DNA of 64,000 nt from Croceibacterium sp. TMG7-5b_MA50 (GCF_039830145.1 NZ_CP156082.1:2002001-2066000), one strand, 5' to 3'; shown: positions 10,264 through 18,819, counted from the stretch's first letter. The notes: generated from the letters alone by a model not told the origin. Numbers and translations are program-made.

Positions 10264-10953
10264 CTATCGCGCAGGATACCGCAACCGCCCTAGAAAACGC
10301 ACCGGATCGAAACGCTCGCGCGGGCGCAGCAGTTGCGCCTTGATCTTCTCGAACCGCATCACCCCGTCCAGCCGCCGATCCAGGAACGCGCGCGTTTCCG
10401 CCTGTTCATCGCTGTCGTCGTTCACGAACACGGCCAGCGTGCTGCCATAGACGGCCAGCAGCGTCGTCCGCTTCGTATAGTAGTTATAGTCCGTGGCGGT
10501 GTCGCCCGCCATGCGCCACATCAGGTCCGCGCTGTTCCAGCCGGCTTTCAGCGAGCGCGCGGCATTCTGCGGCAGGGCCTGGACGGCGATCGCCCGACGC
10601 AGCGCCTCCCGCTGGTGGCCGGCCGCCTGCAGCCGGAACAGCACCAGGGCGCGGATTCGCTCGCGCACCTTCATTGCCGCCAGGGTCTCCGCCGGGAAGG
10701 CAGCCTGCATCGCCACGTCGATGGAGGCGATCCAGCCGCCGATCATGTCGATCGCCCCACCGGGGTAGGCGAGCCGCGCCACCGCCAGATCGACACCGGC
10801 CATCTCCGCCGCCGACACCAGCGCCACGTCGCTCCATCCGTCGAACGCGGCCATGTCGGCGATCAGCGGGGCGAGCGCCACGGCAAGCTCGTCCAGCGTC
10901 ATCTCCGCCATGGAAGTGGTGTCGATCACCGTCATCGCCCCGGCACCGTCCAT
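10264..10953 (-). CDS. COQ9 family protein
   Basis: 229 residues with the COQ9 pattern: a TetR-like helical start (LAPLIADMAAFDGWSDVALVSAAEMAG) and a C-terminal region with WNSADLMWRMAGDTATDYNYYTKRTTL. In eukaryotes COQ9 binds lipid and assists ubiquinone synthesis with COQ7; a like role in alphaproteobacteria is inferred. The start is ATG 10953, overlapping the stop of the upstream ankyrin gene by one base, so the two are likely co-transcribed. Confidence 0.88.
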   Translation of the reverse strand: MDGAGAMTVIDTTSMAEMTLDELAVALAPLIADMAAFDGWSDVALVSAAEMAGVDLAVARLAYPGGAIDMIGGWIASIDVAMQAAFPAETLAAMKVRERIRALVLFRLQAAGHQREALRRAIAVQALPQNAARSLKAGWNSADLMWRMAGDTATDYNYYTKRTTLLAVYGSTLAVFVNDDSDEQAETRAFLDRRLDGVMRFEKIKAQLLRPRERFDPVRFLGRLRYPAR

Positions 10954-11603
10954 CAGAAGCTCGGCCCGTAGGATGCGCGGGCGCCCTCCCGCTCCTCCGG
11001 CGGCTTCGCGCTGCGCTCGATCTCCGCCAGCGTGACGCTGTTGTTGCCGTCAAGCTCCGCGTAATCGCGGGCGGAGCGGCCGGAATTGTCCACCCGGTCT
11101 GGGTCGGCGCCCGCCTGCAGCAGGGTGCGCATCAGCCCGGTGTCGCGTTGGTGGACCGCGGACATCAGCGGGGTTTCCCCAGCCGTATTCTGCTCATCGA
11201 CGCGCGCGCCCGCGCGCACCAGCGCCGCGACGCCTTCGTCGAAGCCGATCTGCACGGCGCGCAACAGCGGCGTCACCCCGCGATTGTTCGCCATGTTGGC
11301 ATTGGCGCCCCGCGCCGTCAGGAAGTTGATCCAAGTCACGTCCCGCCGGTCCACCGCGATGTGCAACGCATTGTGCCCGTCCGTGATGTCCCGCGAATTG
11401 ATGATGGTCGACCCGCCCGGGCCAGCCAGCATCTCGATCACCTTGGTGCCGTCCTTCTTCTTGACGGCTTCCAGGAACTGGTAGCCCGGGGAATAATTTT
11501 GCGCCGCGGCCGGCAGGCTGGTCAGCGCCACGCCGCCGGGCACCAGCAGCGCCGTCGCCAGCACGCCCCGTGTCACCATCGCCACCCTGTTCACCGCGCG
11601 CAT
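10953..11603 (-). CDS. Exported ankyrin-repeat protein
   Basis: 216 residues. An N-terminal signal peptide ends near SLPAAAQN, then four or so ankyrin repeats follow, with phrases such as GHNALHIAVDRRDVTWINFLTARGA, RGVTPLLRAVQIG and GETPLMSAVHQRDTGLMRTL (each a standard TPLH-type repeat). It presumably works in the periplasm as a protein-binding scaffold. The start at ATG 11603 has GGAGA about 8 bases upstream; GTG 11606 is adjacent. Upstream of COQ9 in the same direction. Confidence 0.88.
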   Translation of the reverse strand: MRAVNRVAMVTRGVLATALLVPGGVALTSLPAAAQNYSPGYQFLEAVKKKDGTKVIEMLAGPGGSTIINSRDITDGHNALHIAVDRRDVTWINFLTARGANANMANNRGVTPLLRAVQIGFDEGVAALVRAGARVDEQNTAGETPLMSAVHQRDTGLMRTLLQAGADPDRVDNSGRSARDYAELDGNNSVTLAEIERSAKPPEEREGARASYGPSF

Positions 11604-11702
11604 CACACTCTATCTCCGTGTCCTCATGGCAGCACGAGATGGTCGCCCATCCGCTGCCCGCAACCCTTGATGTGTCCCTTGTTTGCCGGGTGTTAGCAGA
11701 GC

Positions 11703-12287
11703 ATGAACCGTACCGCCATGACCGCCCTGCTGCCTGCCGCGCTGCTGTTGTCAGCCTGTGGCGGGGGTGCCGAGGAACCGCCCCTGGCAGGTGCCATGAT
11801 CGGCGGCCCGTTCCAGTTGACGGGGGAGGATGGGCAGACCGTCCGGTGGGACGATTTCGCCGGCAAGTACCGCATTGTCTATTTCGGTTATGCCTATTGC
11901 CCCGATGTCTGCCCCAACGACGTCAGTTTCCTGATGAGGGGGTTCGGCGCTTTCACGGATCGGCACCCCGACCTCGCCGCCAGGGTGCAGCCGCTGTTCA
12001 TCACCATCGATCCCGCGCGCGATACACCTGCCGTGGTGGCCGAGTTCACCGATGCGTTCAGCCCCGACCTGCTGGGCCTGACCGGCACGCCGCAGCAGAT
12101 CGCCGACGTGGCGAAGGCCTTTGCCGTCTATTATCAGAAGGGGGATCAAAGCGCGGGCGGCGGCTACCTGATGGATCACAGCCGCGCGGCATACCTGTTC
12201 GGTCCTGACGGCAAGCCGATCGCGCTGCTGCCGGCCGAACGCAGCCCGGAAGCCGTGGCGGAGGAGCTGGACCGATGGGTGAGCTGA
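11703..12287 (+). CDS. SCO1/SenC copper chaperone lipoprotein
   Basis: 194 residues. The lipobox LLSAC (Cys19) marks a lipoprotein facing the periplasm. The thioredoxin-like Sco domain has the copper-binding CPDVCP (Cys66 and Cys70) and the distal His in LMDHSRAAYLFGPDG (about 159). Sco proteins deliver copper to the CuA site of cytochrome c oxidase or keep its cysteines reduced. No oxidase genes are nearby. The 3' end overlaps the next gene by 13 bases. Confidence 0.93.
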   Translation: MNRTAMTALLPAALLLSACGGGAEEPPLAGAMIGGPFQLTGEDGQTVRWDDFAGKYRIVYFGYAYCPDVCPNDVSFLMRGFGAFTDRHPDLAARVQPLFITIDPARDTPAVVAEFTDAFSPDLLGLTGTPQQIADVAKAFAVYYQKGDQSAGGGYLMDHSRAAYLFGPDGKPIALLPAERSPEAVAEELDRWVS

Positions 12288-12778
12288 GGCCGCGCTTCTG
12301 GGAGCTGCCGCTCACCAAGCTGACGCGCCCCGAGTGGGAGGCGCTGTGCGACGGGTGCGGCCGGTGCTGCCTGCACAAGCTGGAGGATGAGGATTCCGGC
12401 GCCGTCATCGAGACGAACGTCGCCTGTCGGCTGCTCGACACCGGTACCGGGCGCTGCCGCGACTATCGCAACCGCCGCGCCTTCGTGCCCGACTGCATCC
12501 GCCTCACCGCCGATCTGGTCGGCCGGCTCGCCTGGCTGCCGCCGACCTGCGCCTACCGCCTGCGCGCTGATGGTGACCCGCTGCCGGACTGGCACCCGTT
12601 GCTGACCGGCGGAGATGCCGCGATGCACGCCGCCGGCGCCAGCGTGGCCGGGCGCGTGATCGGGGAGGACGATGCCGGCCCGCTGGAACAGCACATCGTG
12701 GACTGGAACGGCGGCGAGGACGACGATGATTGGGAAGAGGACGAGGAGGACGGCACGCCCGTGTTCTTCGTTCGATGA
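12275..12778 (+). CDS. YcgN/UPF0260 cysteine-cluster protein
   Basis: 167 residues. An N-terminal FWELPLTKLTRPEWEALCDGCGRCC block with Cys25, 28, 31 and 32 (quoted parts), and later cysteines in VACRLLD, GRCRDY, PDCIRL and PTCAYRL, match UPF0260 (YcgN), a family of unknown function likely to bind metal. The C-terminus is a very acidic tail (GGEDDDDWEEDEED). It overlaps both neighbours: Sco by 13 bases upstream and the metallopeptidase by 4 (ATGA) downstream. Confidence 0.92.
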   Translation: MGELRPRFWELPLTKLTRPEWEALCDGCGRCCLHKLEDEDSGAVIETNVACRLLDTGTGRCRDYRNRRAFVPDCIRLTADLVGRLAWLPPTCAYRLRADGDPLPDWHPLLTGGDAAMHAAGASVAGRVIGEDDAGPLEQHIVDWNGGEDDDDWEEDEEDGTPVFFVR

Positions 12779-13494
12779 TCGACTGGCTGCGCCGCGCGCC
12801 GCCATCCACCATCACGCTGGGTGATCGGGAGCTGCCGCTGGTGGTCCGCCACCTGCAGCGAGCCACCCGCCTGACCATGCGCCTGGCGCCCGACGGGTCG
12901 GAGGTGCGCGTCACCGTGCCCCGCTGGGTTTCCGCCACAGATGCCGCCGCCTTTGCCCGCAGCCGGCAGGGCTGGCTGCAGCAGCAGCTCGCCCGCGTGC
13001 CGCGCCACGCCCCGCCGGTGCCGGGCGGTACGCTGCTGCTGCGTGGAGCGGCGCTGCCGATCGACTGGCACCCCGCCCATCCGCGCAGCGTGCGCCTGAC
13101 GGACGATGCCGTGCGTTGCGGCGGGCCGGCCGATACGCTTGCCCTGCGGCTGGCGCGCTGGCTGGGCGCGGAGGCGGAGCGGCTGCTGACGGCGGATCTG
13201 GCGCATTATTGCGCCCGCGCGGGCGTGCCGGTGCCCGCCCTGCGGCTGTCGCGCGCGCAGCGGCGGTGGGGCAGTTGTTCCACCGGCGGCACGGTCCGCA
13301 TCAACTGGCGGCTGGTGCAGGCGCCCGATCAGGTCCGCCGGTCCGTGGTCGCGCACGAGGTCGCGCATCTCTTGCACTTCGACCACTCGCCGGCATTCCA
13401 TGCGGCGCTGCATCGGCTGTATGACGGCGACCTTCCCGCCGCCGATGCCTGGCTGAAGGCGCATGGGCGCACGCTGTACGCAGCCTTCGGGTGA
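12775..13494 (+). CDS. YgjP-like M48/SprT-type metallopeptidase
   Basis: 239 residues from ATG 12775. C-terminal zinc motif VVAHEVAHLLHFDHSPAFH (His194, Glu195, His198) and the preceding RRWGSCST block (163-170) are the signature of the YgjP/DUF45 family, predicted cytoplasmic metal-dependent hydrolases. The N-terminal half carries the family's beta-rich region. The start is fixed by the ATGA overlap with the UPF0260 gene. Confidence 0.9.
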   Translation: MIDWLRRAPPSTITLGDRELPLVVRHLQRATRLTMRLAPDGSEVRVTVPRWVSATDAAAFARSRQGWLQQQLARVPRHAPPVPGGTLLLRGAALPIDWHPAHPRSVRLTDDAVRCGGPADTLALRLARWLGAEAERLLTADLAHYCARAGVPVPALRLSRAQRRWGSCSTGGTVRINWRLVQAPDQVRRSVVAHEVAHLLHFDHSPAFHAALHRLYDGDLPAADAWLKAHGRTLYAAFG

Positions 13495-13531
13495 CTGGCG
13501 CTTCGCCGCCGCAGCCCCTATCTGCCGACAT

Positions 13532-13963
13532 ATGAGCTTCTGGCGACGCATCTCGCCGCGCCGTGCGGTGGAAGATTTTGCACATGAATGGCGCCAACCC
13601 GCCCCGCACCGGTGGAAGGTGCTGGGCGTGTCGGTCGCCGCGACCTTCTTCATCGGCATGATGTTCGTGCCCAAGAGCCAGCGGATCGAACCGCGCCCGC
13701 CGGAGGTGACGTGGATCACCAGCTACGCCGCCGACCGCAGCGATGCGGAGATTGCGGCCAGCAACCTCGCCAACCAGCAGCGGCAGGACGAGATCGCCGC
13801 CCGGCTGGCGAAGCGGGAGGAGATCCGCAAGAACCTGTACCGCGAACTGGGCCGCGCGACCTTCCTCGACGTGGACGAGATGGAGCGCAAGATCGCCGCC
13901 GACGAAGCCGCCGCCGCGGCGCGGGCCAGCGAAGCCGCCACGGGCGCCGCCCCTGCCAACTGA
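13532..13963 (+). CDS. Single-pass membrane protein with coiled-coil tail, unknown
   Basis: 143 residues. After an N-terminal amphipathic stretch (MSFWRRISPRRAVEDFAHEW) comes one membrane helix (about 29-45, VLGVSVAATFFIGMMF), then a charged, helical C-terminal half rich in Ala, Glu and Arg, probably coiled coil, facing the periplasm. I recognise only a generic sphingomonad hypothetical protein. Its end overlaps the likely ribD start. Confidence 0.75.
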   Translation: MSFWRRISPRRAVEDFAHEWRQPAPHRWKVLGVSVAATFFIGMMFVPKSQRIEPRPPEVTWITSYAADRSDAEIAASNLANQQRQDEIAARLAKREEIRKNLYRELGRATFLDVDEMERKIAADEAAAAARASEAATGAAPAN

Positions 13964-14921
13964 CGACCAGCGCTGGCTCGCCGCCGCCGCCGCCCTGGCG
14001 GAGCGTGGCCGACCGCTGAGCCGGCCCAACCCGGCGGTCGGCGCGCTGCTGGTGGCTGATGAACGGGTCGTGGGCCGTGGCTGGACGCAGGCGGGCGGGC
14101 GCCCCCATGCTGAAGCGATGGCGCTGGCCGAGGCTGGCGCGCTGGCGAAGGGCGCGACCTGCTACGTCACGCTGGAGCCCTGTGCTCACGCCTCCGAACG
14201 CGGTCCCGCCTGTGCCGACCTGCTGGCGGCAGCCGGCGTCGCACGCGTGGTGGCGGGTGTCACCGATCCCGACACGCGCACCGCCGGACGGGGCAAGGCA
14301 CGGCTGCGCGCGGCCGGCATCACGGCGCAAAGCTGCGGCGACCCGGCAGCCGCGGCCAGCCTTTCCGGCTATCTGGCGCGCGCCGCGCTGGGTCGGCCGC
14401 ACGTGACGCTGAAGCTCGCCACCTCGCTCGACGGGTGTATCGCGCTGGCGGACGGCACCAGCCGGTGGATCACCGGGCCGGTCGCCCGCGCGCATGCCCA
14501 TCGGGAACGGGCACGCGCCGATGCCATCCTGGTCGGCGGCGGCACGCTGCGCGCCGATGCGCCGAAGCTGGACGTGCGCCTGCCGGGCCTTGAAGATCGC
14601 GCACCGCGACGGCTGGTGCTGACCCGGCAGGCTGTGCCGGACGGCTGGACCGCCCTGCCCGACCCGGCCGCGATCCACGATCTGCCGGACGTGCAATATC
14701 TGTTCGTGGAAGGCGGGGCGGAGGCTGCCGCCGCCTTCCTGCGCGCCGATCTGGTGGACCGGCTGCTGCTGTACCGCGCGCCGGTGCTGCTGGGCGGTGG
14801 GTTGCCGGCGCTGGCCGATCTGGGGCTTGCCGGGCTGTGGCAGGCGCACGACCGCTGGGCGCTGGCCGACCGGCGCCACTTCACGCCCGACACCCTCGAA
14901 ATCTATACCCGCACACGCTAA
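13953..14921 (+). CDS. ribD: Bifunctional riboflavin deaminase-reductase
   Basis: Deaminates and then reduces the GTP-derived pyrimidine in riboflavin synthesis. The N-terminal deaminase has HAEAMALAEAG and the zinc site PCAHASERGPAC; the reductase domain follows with VTLKLATSLDGCIALADGTSRWITG (part) and FVEGGAEAAAAFL. The domain begins at DDQRWLAAAAALAERG, yet no ATG, GTG or TTG lies in frame between 13743 and there. The nearest candidate is CTG 13953, inside the end of the preceding gene, giving 322 residues. ATG 13743 would give an implausible 70-residue overlap. The function is sure; the start is not. Confidence 0.88.
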   Translation: MPTDDQRWLAAAAALAERGRPLSRPNPAVGALLVADERVVGRGWTQAGGRPHAEAMALAEAGALAKGATCYVTLEPCAHASERGPACADLLAAAGVARVVAGVTDPDTRTAGRGKARLRAAGITAQSCGDPAAAASLSGYLARAALGRPHVTLKLATSLDGCIALADGTSRWITGPVARAHAHRERARADAILVGGGTLRADAPKLDVRLPGLEDRAPRRLVLTRQAVPDGWTALPDPAAIHDLPDVQYLFVEGGAEAAAAFLRADLVDRLLLYRAPVLLGGGLPALADLGLAGLWQAHDRWALADRRHFTPDTLEIYTRTR

Positions 14922-14932
14922 GGCCCCCGCCC

Positions 14933-15550
14933 ATGTTCACCGGCATCGTCACCGCCATCGGCACCATCGCCCAGGCAGAGCAGCAGGGCGACCTGCGCCT
15001 CGTCATCACCTGTCCGTGGGACCCCGCCGGCATCGCCATCGGCGCATCCATCGCCTGTGGGGGCGTGTGCCTGACGGTGGTGGACCGGGGCGGCGTGGCG
15101 GGCGACGCGTGGTTCGCGGTGGACCTGTCGGCGGAAACGGTCAGCCGCACCGCGCCCGGCATGTGGACGCAAGGCCGCCGGCTGAACCTGGAGCCGTCGC
15201 TGCGCGTGGGCGATGAACTGGGCGGTCACATCGTGTCCGGCCATGTCGATGCAACGGGCCAGGTGATCGCGGCGGAGCCGGTGGGCGGTTCCACCGTGCT
15301 GACGCTGCGCGCGCCTGCCGACCTCGCGCCGTTCATCGCGCCCAAGGGTTCGATCTGTGTCGATGGCGTATCGCTGACGGTGAATGCGGTGACGGACCTG
15401 CCGGACGGCGCGGCCGACTTCACGCTCAACATCATCCCGCATACCGGGGAGGTGACCACGCTGGGTCCGCTGGCGGCGGGCGACACCGTCAATCTGGAGA
15501 TCGACACCGTCGCCCGCTATCTGCGCCGGCTGGAACTGCTGCGGCGTTGA
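14933..15550 (+). CDS. ribE: Riboflavin synthase, alpha subunit
   Basis: Dismutates two 6,7-dimethyl-8-ribityllumazines to riboflavin. It has 205 residues with the two-repeat lumazine-binding layout: MFTGIVTAIGTI opens repeat 1 with ACGGVCLTVVD and ETVSRT; repeat 2 has GHIVSGHVDATGQV, SICVDGVSLTVNAV and IIPHT. It follows ribD after 11 bases in an operon. No FMN riboswitch is visible upstream. Confidence 0.97.
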   Translation: MFTGIVTAIGTIAQAEQQGDLRLVITCPWDPAGIAIGASIACGGVCLTVVDRGGVAGDAWFAVDLSAETVSRTAPGMWTQGRRLNLEPSLRVGDELGGHIVSGHVDATGQVIAAEPVGGSTVLTLRAPADLAPFIAPKGSICVDGVSLTVNAVTDLPDGAADFTLNIIPHTGEVTTLGPLAAGDTVNLEIDTVARYLRRLELLRR

Positions 15551-15557
15551 TCGCGCA

Positions 15558-15585
15558 TATCGTCCCGACCTGCGCCGGGACGATA
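15558..15585. terminator. Terminator-like hairpin between ribE and the aminotransferase
   Basis: A perfect 10-bp stem, TATCGTCCCG (15558-15567) against CGGGACGATA (15576-15585), with an 8-base loop, lies 8 bases after the ribE stop and 10 bases before the end of the convergent aminotransferase gene. Only a short CCTTT follows on the + strand. It probably stops transcription from both sides; a dispersed palindromic repeat is the alternative. Confidence 0.6.
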
Positions 15586-15595
15586 CCTTTCAGCC

Positions 15596-16780
15596 TTATG
15601 CGACCACCGTCTGCGTCACCGCCGCCAACGCGCCGGTGAACTTGTCGATGTTGCCCGGCGTCAGCCCGGCGATGTTGATCCGTCCACTGCCCGCCATGTA
15701 GATCGAGTGATCGGCCCGGAGCGCGGCGATCTCAGCCGGGGTCAGCGGCAGCATGGCAAACATGCCCTGCTGCCGGCCATAGGGGGTGAGGTCGAGCGAT
15801 CCGGCCGTGCCATGCGCGGCCAGCGCCTGCCGCACGCTGCGGATGCGATCGCGCATACCCTCCAGCTCCGCCAGCCAGTCGGCGGTCAGCGCCTCGTCCT
15901 CCAGCACCAGCCGCACGGCGGCGGCGCCGTGATCGGGCGGCATGGACCACGCGGCGCGCGCCAGGGCATAGCCGTTGCTGGTGGTGCGGGTGACGCTGTC
16001 CGCATCCTCCCCCTGCCAGTAGAGCGCGCCGACACGGTCGCGATAGAGGCCGAAATTCTTGTCGCAACTATAGGCGACCAGCGCCTCCGCCACGGCGGCG
16101 AGCACGGCGCGGGCGCCGTAGGCGTCCTCCTCCATGCCGGCGCCCAGCCCCTGATAGGCGAGGTCGACGATCGGCAGCACGGTGCCGGCGGCCAGCGCCG
16201 CGACGATCCGGTCCCATTCCGCGGGCGTGTAGTCCACACCGGTCGGGTTGTGGCAGCAGCCGTGCAGCAGCACCGCGGCGCCCTCTCCAGCATCGCCCAG
16301 CGCCGCCAGCAATGCGTCCACATCGGCGACGCCGTCGGGCGTGGCATGGTTGAAGGCGACCAGTTCCAGGCCGAGGTCGGCCACGATTTGCGCGTGGTTA
16401 GGCCAGGACGGCGTGCCCATCAGCACCCGCGTCACGCCGGCCCGCTTCGCCAGCGCCAGCGCCAGCCGCACAGCGCCGGTGCCGCCCGGCGTCTGCATGC
16501 CGCCCAGCAGCGGGCTGTCGTGCCGGTCGCCGAAGATATAGGGCATCAGCCGGTGGACGAAGCCCATGTCGCCTTCCGGGCCGAGATAGGACTTGCTGTC
16601 CTGCCGCTCCACCAGCAGGCGTTCCGCCGCCTTGATCGCGCCGAACACCGGCGTCGCGCCGCTTTCCGTGCGGAACACGCCCACGCCGAGGTCGATCTTG
16701 TCGGGCGCGGGATCGGCGTCGTACAGCTTGATCAGCGCCAGCAGCGCATCGGGCGGTTGTTGAGTCAGACGGTTCAGCAT
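15596..16780 (-). CDS. Aromatic amino acid/aspartate aminotransferase (class I, fold type I)
   Basis: 394 residues from ATG 16780. The sequence begins in the AspC/TyrB style (LNRLTQQPPDALLALIKLY) and has LDLGVG-type DLGVGVFRTESG, the HGCCHNPTGVD block, and SCDKNFGLYRDRVG with the PLP-binding Lys. This is the enteric AspC/TyrB type, which transaminates phenylalanine, tyrosine or aspartate with 2-oxoglutarate. ATG 16795 would add five residues. Convergent with ribE. Confidence 0.92.
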   Translation of the reverse strand: MLNRLTQQPPDALLALIKLYDADPAPDKIDLGVGVFRTESGATPVFGAIKAAERLLVERQDSKSYLGPEGDMGFVHRLMPYIFGDRHDSPLLGGMQTPGGTGAVRLALALAKRAGVTRVLMGTPSWPNHAQIVADLGLELVAFNHATPDGVADVDALLAALGDAGEGAAVLLHGCCHNPTGVDYTPAEWDRIVAALAAGTVLPIVDLAYQGLGAGMEEDAYGARAVLAAVAEALVAYSCDKNFGLYRDRVGALYWQGEDADSVTRTTSNGYALARAAWSMPPDHGAAAVRLVLEDEALTADWLAELEGMRDRIRSVRQALAAHGTAGSLDLTPYGRQQGMFAMLPLTPAEIAALRADHSIYMAGSGRINIAGLTPGNIDKFTGALAAVTQTVVA

Positions 16781-16853
16781 AGCGGGTGCGCCCATGCCCC
16801 CCGCAAACGTCGTGGGCAACCGCTTTATTGCGTGATGGCGCCGCCGCACGCCA

Positions 16854-17633
16854 TCAGAACGGCACCCAGGTCTGATCCTCGGTAAATTTCATGTAGCCGA
16901 CATTGACCCCGGCCCGCAGGCCCGCACCGACGCGGATCGGGATCAGCACCGTGTTCCCCTTGCGCAGGTAGGACGCGGTGAAGCCGCCCACGAAATAGGC
17001 CTGCCCCTCGCCCGCCGGGAAGCGACCATACAGTTCGTCCGTGTCGAACAGGTTGTAGACGAGCACGAAGGTATTGCCGGCATTCGCGCCCGCGTCGAAC
17101 CCGACGGACGGGCCGGTCCAGTATACGTCACGCTCCCCCTCCACCTTGTGGAACAGCTTGCCCGAGCCATAGCGCGCGCCGACGATGAAGGCGGCGCTTG
17201 CCTCCCGCCCGACGATGTAGGCGTTGGGCTGGCCCTGCTTCTTCAGGATGTCCTGCATCATCCGGGCGAGCCCTTCCGCACCCTGGCCGAACAGCCCTTC
17301 GGCCGCGCCGATCAGGTCGTCTTCCTGATAGGTGTCGGCCGGATCGGCGGCTGCCCGTGGCGCGGCAGCGGCAGGCGCGGCGTAGGGATCGACCGTGGTG
17401 GCCGGCGGCTGCTGCACCGGAGGCGTCGGCACCGTGCCGTCGGCCGGCGCCAGTTCCCCGCCATTGTAGGCGGGCGGCGGGGCCGCGTTGCCGTCCAGAT
17501 CGCCGTCGATCGCGGCATCGGGATCAATCGTGGTCACGCCTTGCGCCGCGGCGGGCAGTGGCGCGACCAGCAGGGCCGCCAGCGCCAGGACGGCGCCCCA
17601 TGGCCGCCCGCGAAGGATCGAATTTGCAAGCAT
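16854..17633 (-). CDS. DUF1134 (EipA-like) exported envelope protein
   Basis: 259 residues from ATG 17633, which gives a clean signal peptide (n-region LANSILRGRPW, core VLALAALLVAPLPAAAQG). A Pro/Ala-rich linker (about 35-110) leads to the DUF1134 domain with FIVGARYGSGKLFHK, YWTGPSVGFDAGANAGN, LVYNLFDTDELYGRFP and ending in TWVPF. Brucella EipA, of the same family, is a periplasmic protein needed for envelope integrity. ATG 17648 or 17675 are alternative starts without a better ribosome site. Confidence 0.88.
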   Translation of the reverse strand: MLANSILRGRPWGAVLALAALLVAPLPAAAQGVTTIDPDAAIDGDLDGNAAPPPAYNGGELAPADGTVPTPPVQQPPATTVDPYAAPAAAAPRAAADPADTYQEDDLIGAAEGLFGQGAEGLARMMQDILKKQGQPNAYIVGREASAAFIVGARYGSGKLFHKVEGERDVYWTGPSVGFDAGANAGNTFVLVYNLFDTDELYGRFPAGEGQAYFVGGFTASYLRKGNTVLIPIRVGAGLRAGVNVGYMKFTEDQTWVPF

Positions 17634-17724
17634 CGGACCTGTACCCATCCCGGTGATTTCATGAACCGGCAGCATCAAAGCCGCCCGGCCGTTAAGCCGC
17701 CCTGAACATTCTTGTCCGCGAAAG

Positions 17725-18636
17725 CTACCCCGCTGCGGCCAGCAGCGTCTCCGCACAGGCCTGCACATGTTCGGCGATCAGGCGAAACGCGCTGTCCATG
17801 CTGGATTGCCGCCGCCAGGCGAGCGCGAGCGAGCGGTGCCGCTGCCACCCGGTGACCTTCAGCACGGCCAGTCCCTCCCGCCCACCCGCCGGGGAGCGCA
17901 GGTACAGGCCGGGCAGGACCGTCAGGCCAAAGCCGCTGGCGACCATCTGGTGCAGGCTGTCGAGGCTGGTGCCGTAATAATCGGGCACGACCACCATGTC
18001 GTGGGCCGCGGCGATGTCGGTCACCTGCTGCGACAGGTGGTGTCGGGGGTCGAGCGTCAGCATGGCGGCGCCCGCCAGTGCCTCCGCCGGCAGTTCCGCG
18101 CCGCTCGCCAGTGGATGATCCGCCGCCGCGACCAGGTACAGCGGCTCGCGCACCAGCGGCTCCACCTCCAGCGCGTCGCCCGACATCGGCAGCGGCCCCA
18201 GCACGACGTCGATCGTGCCGCGCGGCAGGCCCAGCAGGTGGTCTTCCGGAATGCCTTCGCGCACATGCAGCCGCAGGCCGGGCGCGACGCGGTGCAGTTC
18301 CGCGATGATCGGCGACAGCAGGTAGGGCCCGATGGTGGAGGTGGTGCCCAGCCGCAGCGTGCCGGTCAGCGCGTCCTGCGCATCGTCCGCCAGCGCCCTG
18401 ATCTCCCGCGCGTCGCGCAGCATGCGGCGGGCAGTGATGACGATCGAACGGCCGATGGGGGTCAGCACCGCGCCCATCGGCCCGCGGTCCAGCAGCCGCA
18501 CCCCCAGCCGATCCTCCAGCGCGCGGACCTGCTGGCTCAGCGTGGGTTGCGACACCTGCGCCAGCCGCGCCGCCTCCACGAAGGATTGTGTGTCGGCCAG
18601 GGTGACGAGGTATTCCAGTTGCCGCAGAGTAGGCAT
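17725..18636 (-). CDS. LysR-type regulator, OxyR-like but without the redox cysteines
   Basis: 303 residues. The N-terminal winged helix-turn-helix is LRQLEYLVTLADTQSFVEAARLAQVSQPTLSQQVRALE (in the usual LysR arrangement) and the body reads like OxyR (IGPYLLSPIIAELHRVAPGL, GFGLTVLPGLYL). In OxyR two cysteines near residues 199 and 208 sense peroxide; the matching stretch here, LDPRHHLSQQVTDIAAAH, has none, and the only Cys of the protein is near its C-terminus. So it is an OxyR-family member that probably senses something else, or needs another mechanism. The target is not evident. Confidence 0.9.
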   Translation of the reverse strand: MPTLRQLEYLVTLADTQSFVEAARLAQVSQPTLSQQVRALEDRLGVRLLDRGPMGAVLTPIGRSIVITARRMLRDAREIRALADDAQDALTGTLRLGTTSTIGPYLLSPIIAELHRVAPGLRLHVREGIPEDHLLGLPRGTIDVVLGPLPMSGDALEVEPLVREPLYLVAAADHPLASGAELPAEALAGAAMLTLDPRHHLSQQVTDIAAAHDMVVVPDYYGTSLDSLHQMVASGFGLTVLPGLYLRSPAGGREGLAVLKVTGWQRHRSLALAWRRQSSMDSAFRLIAEHVQACAETLLAAAG

Positions 18637-18644
18637 CGTTCGCC

Positions 18645-18664
18645 TTTATAACCATATAGGATGA
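18645..18664 (-). promoter_or_regulatory. Probable -10 region of the LysR gene
   Basis: On the minus strand CTATAT (18654-18659) matches the alphaproteobacterial -10 and is followed by GGTTATAAAG, which also supplies the ribosome site; the ATG is at 18636, so the leader would be about ten bases. No good -35 is seen. The same 16-base block, with one change, forms the prfA promoter at 48826-48845. Confidence 0.45.
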
Positions 18665-18819
18665 CCGGCTGGCAACCACCCACAAGCGGTCAAGTTGCTC
18701 AACCGACGGGACAAATCGCCCGGTTGACGGCAGAGCGGGGTCGACGGCCATGGTTGCAGGGCCGATCGGGCGGCGCGAGGCGGTGACAGTGCCGCAGGCA
18801 GACGCTAAGGCTCCTGATC

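Noticed and set aside
13494-13953. An FMN riboswitch upstream of ribD.
   Set aside because: The region codes for a small membrane protein, and no RFN-element pattern is visible.
15558-15585. A dispersed palindromic repeat rather than a terminator.
   Set aside because: Its position between two convergent genes fits a terminator better; only a genome-wide search could show other copies.
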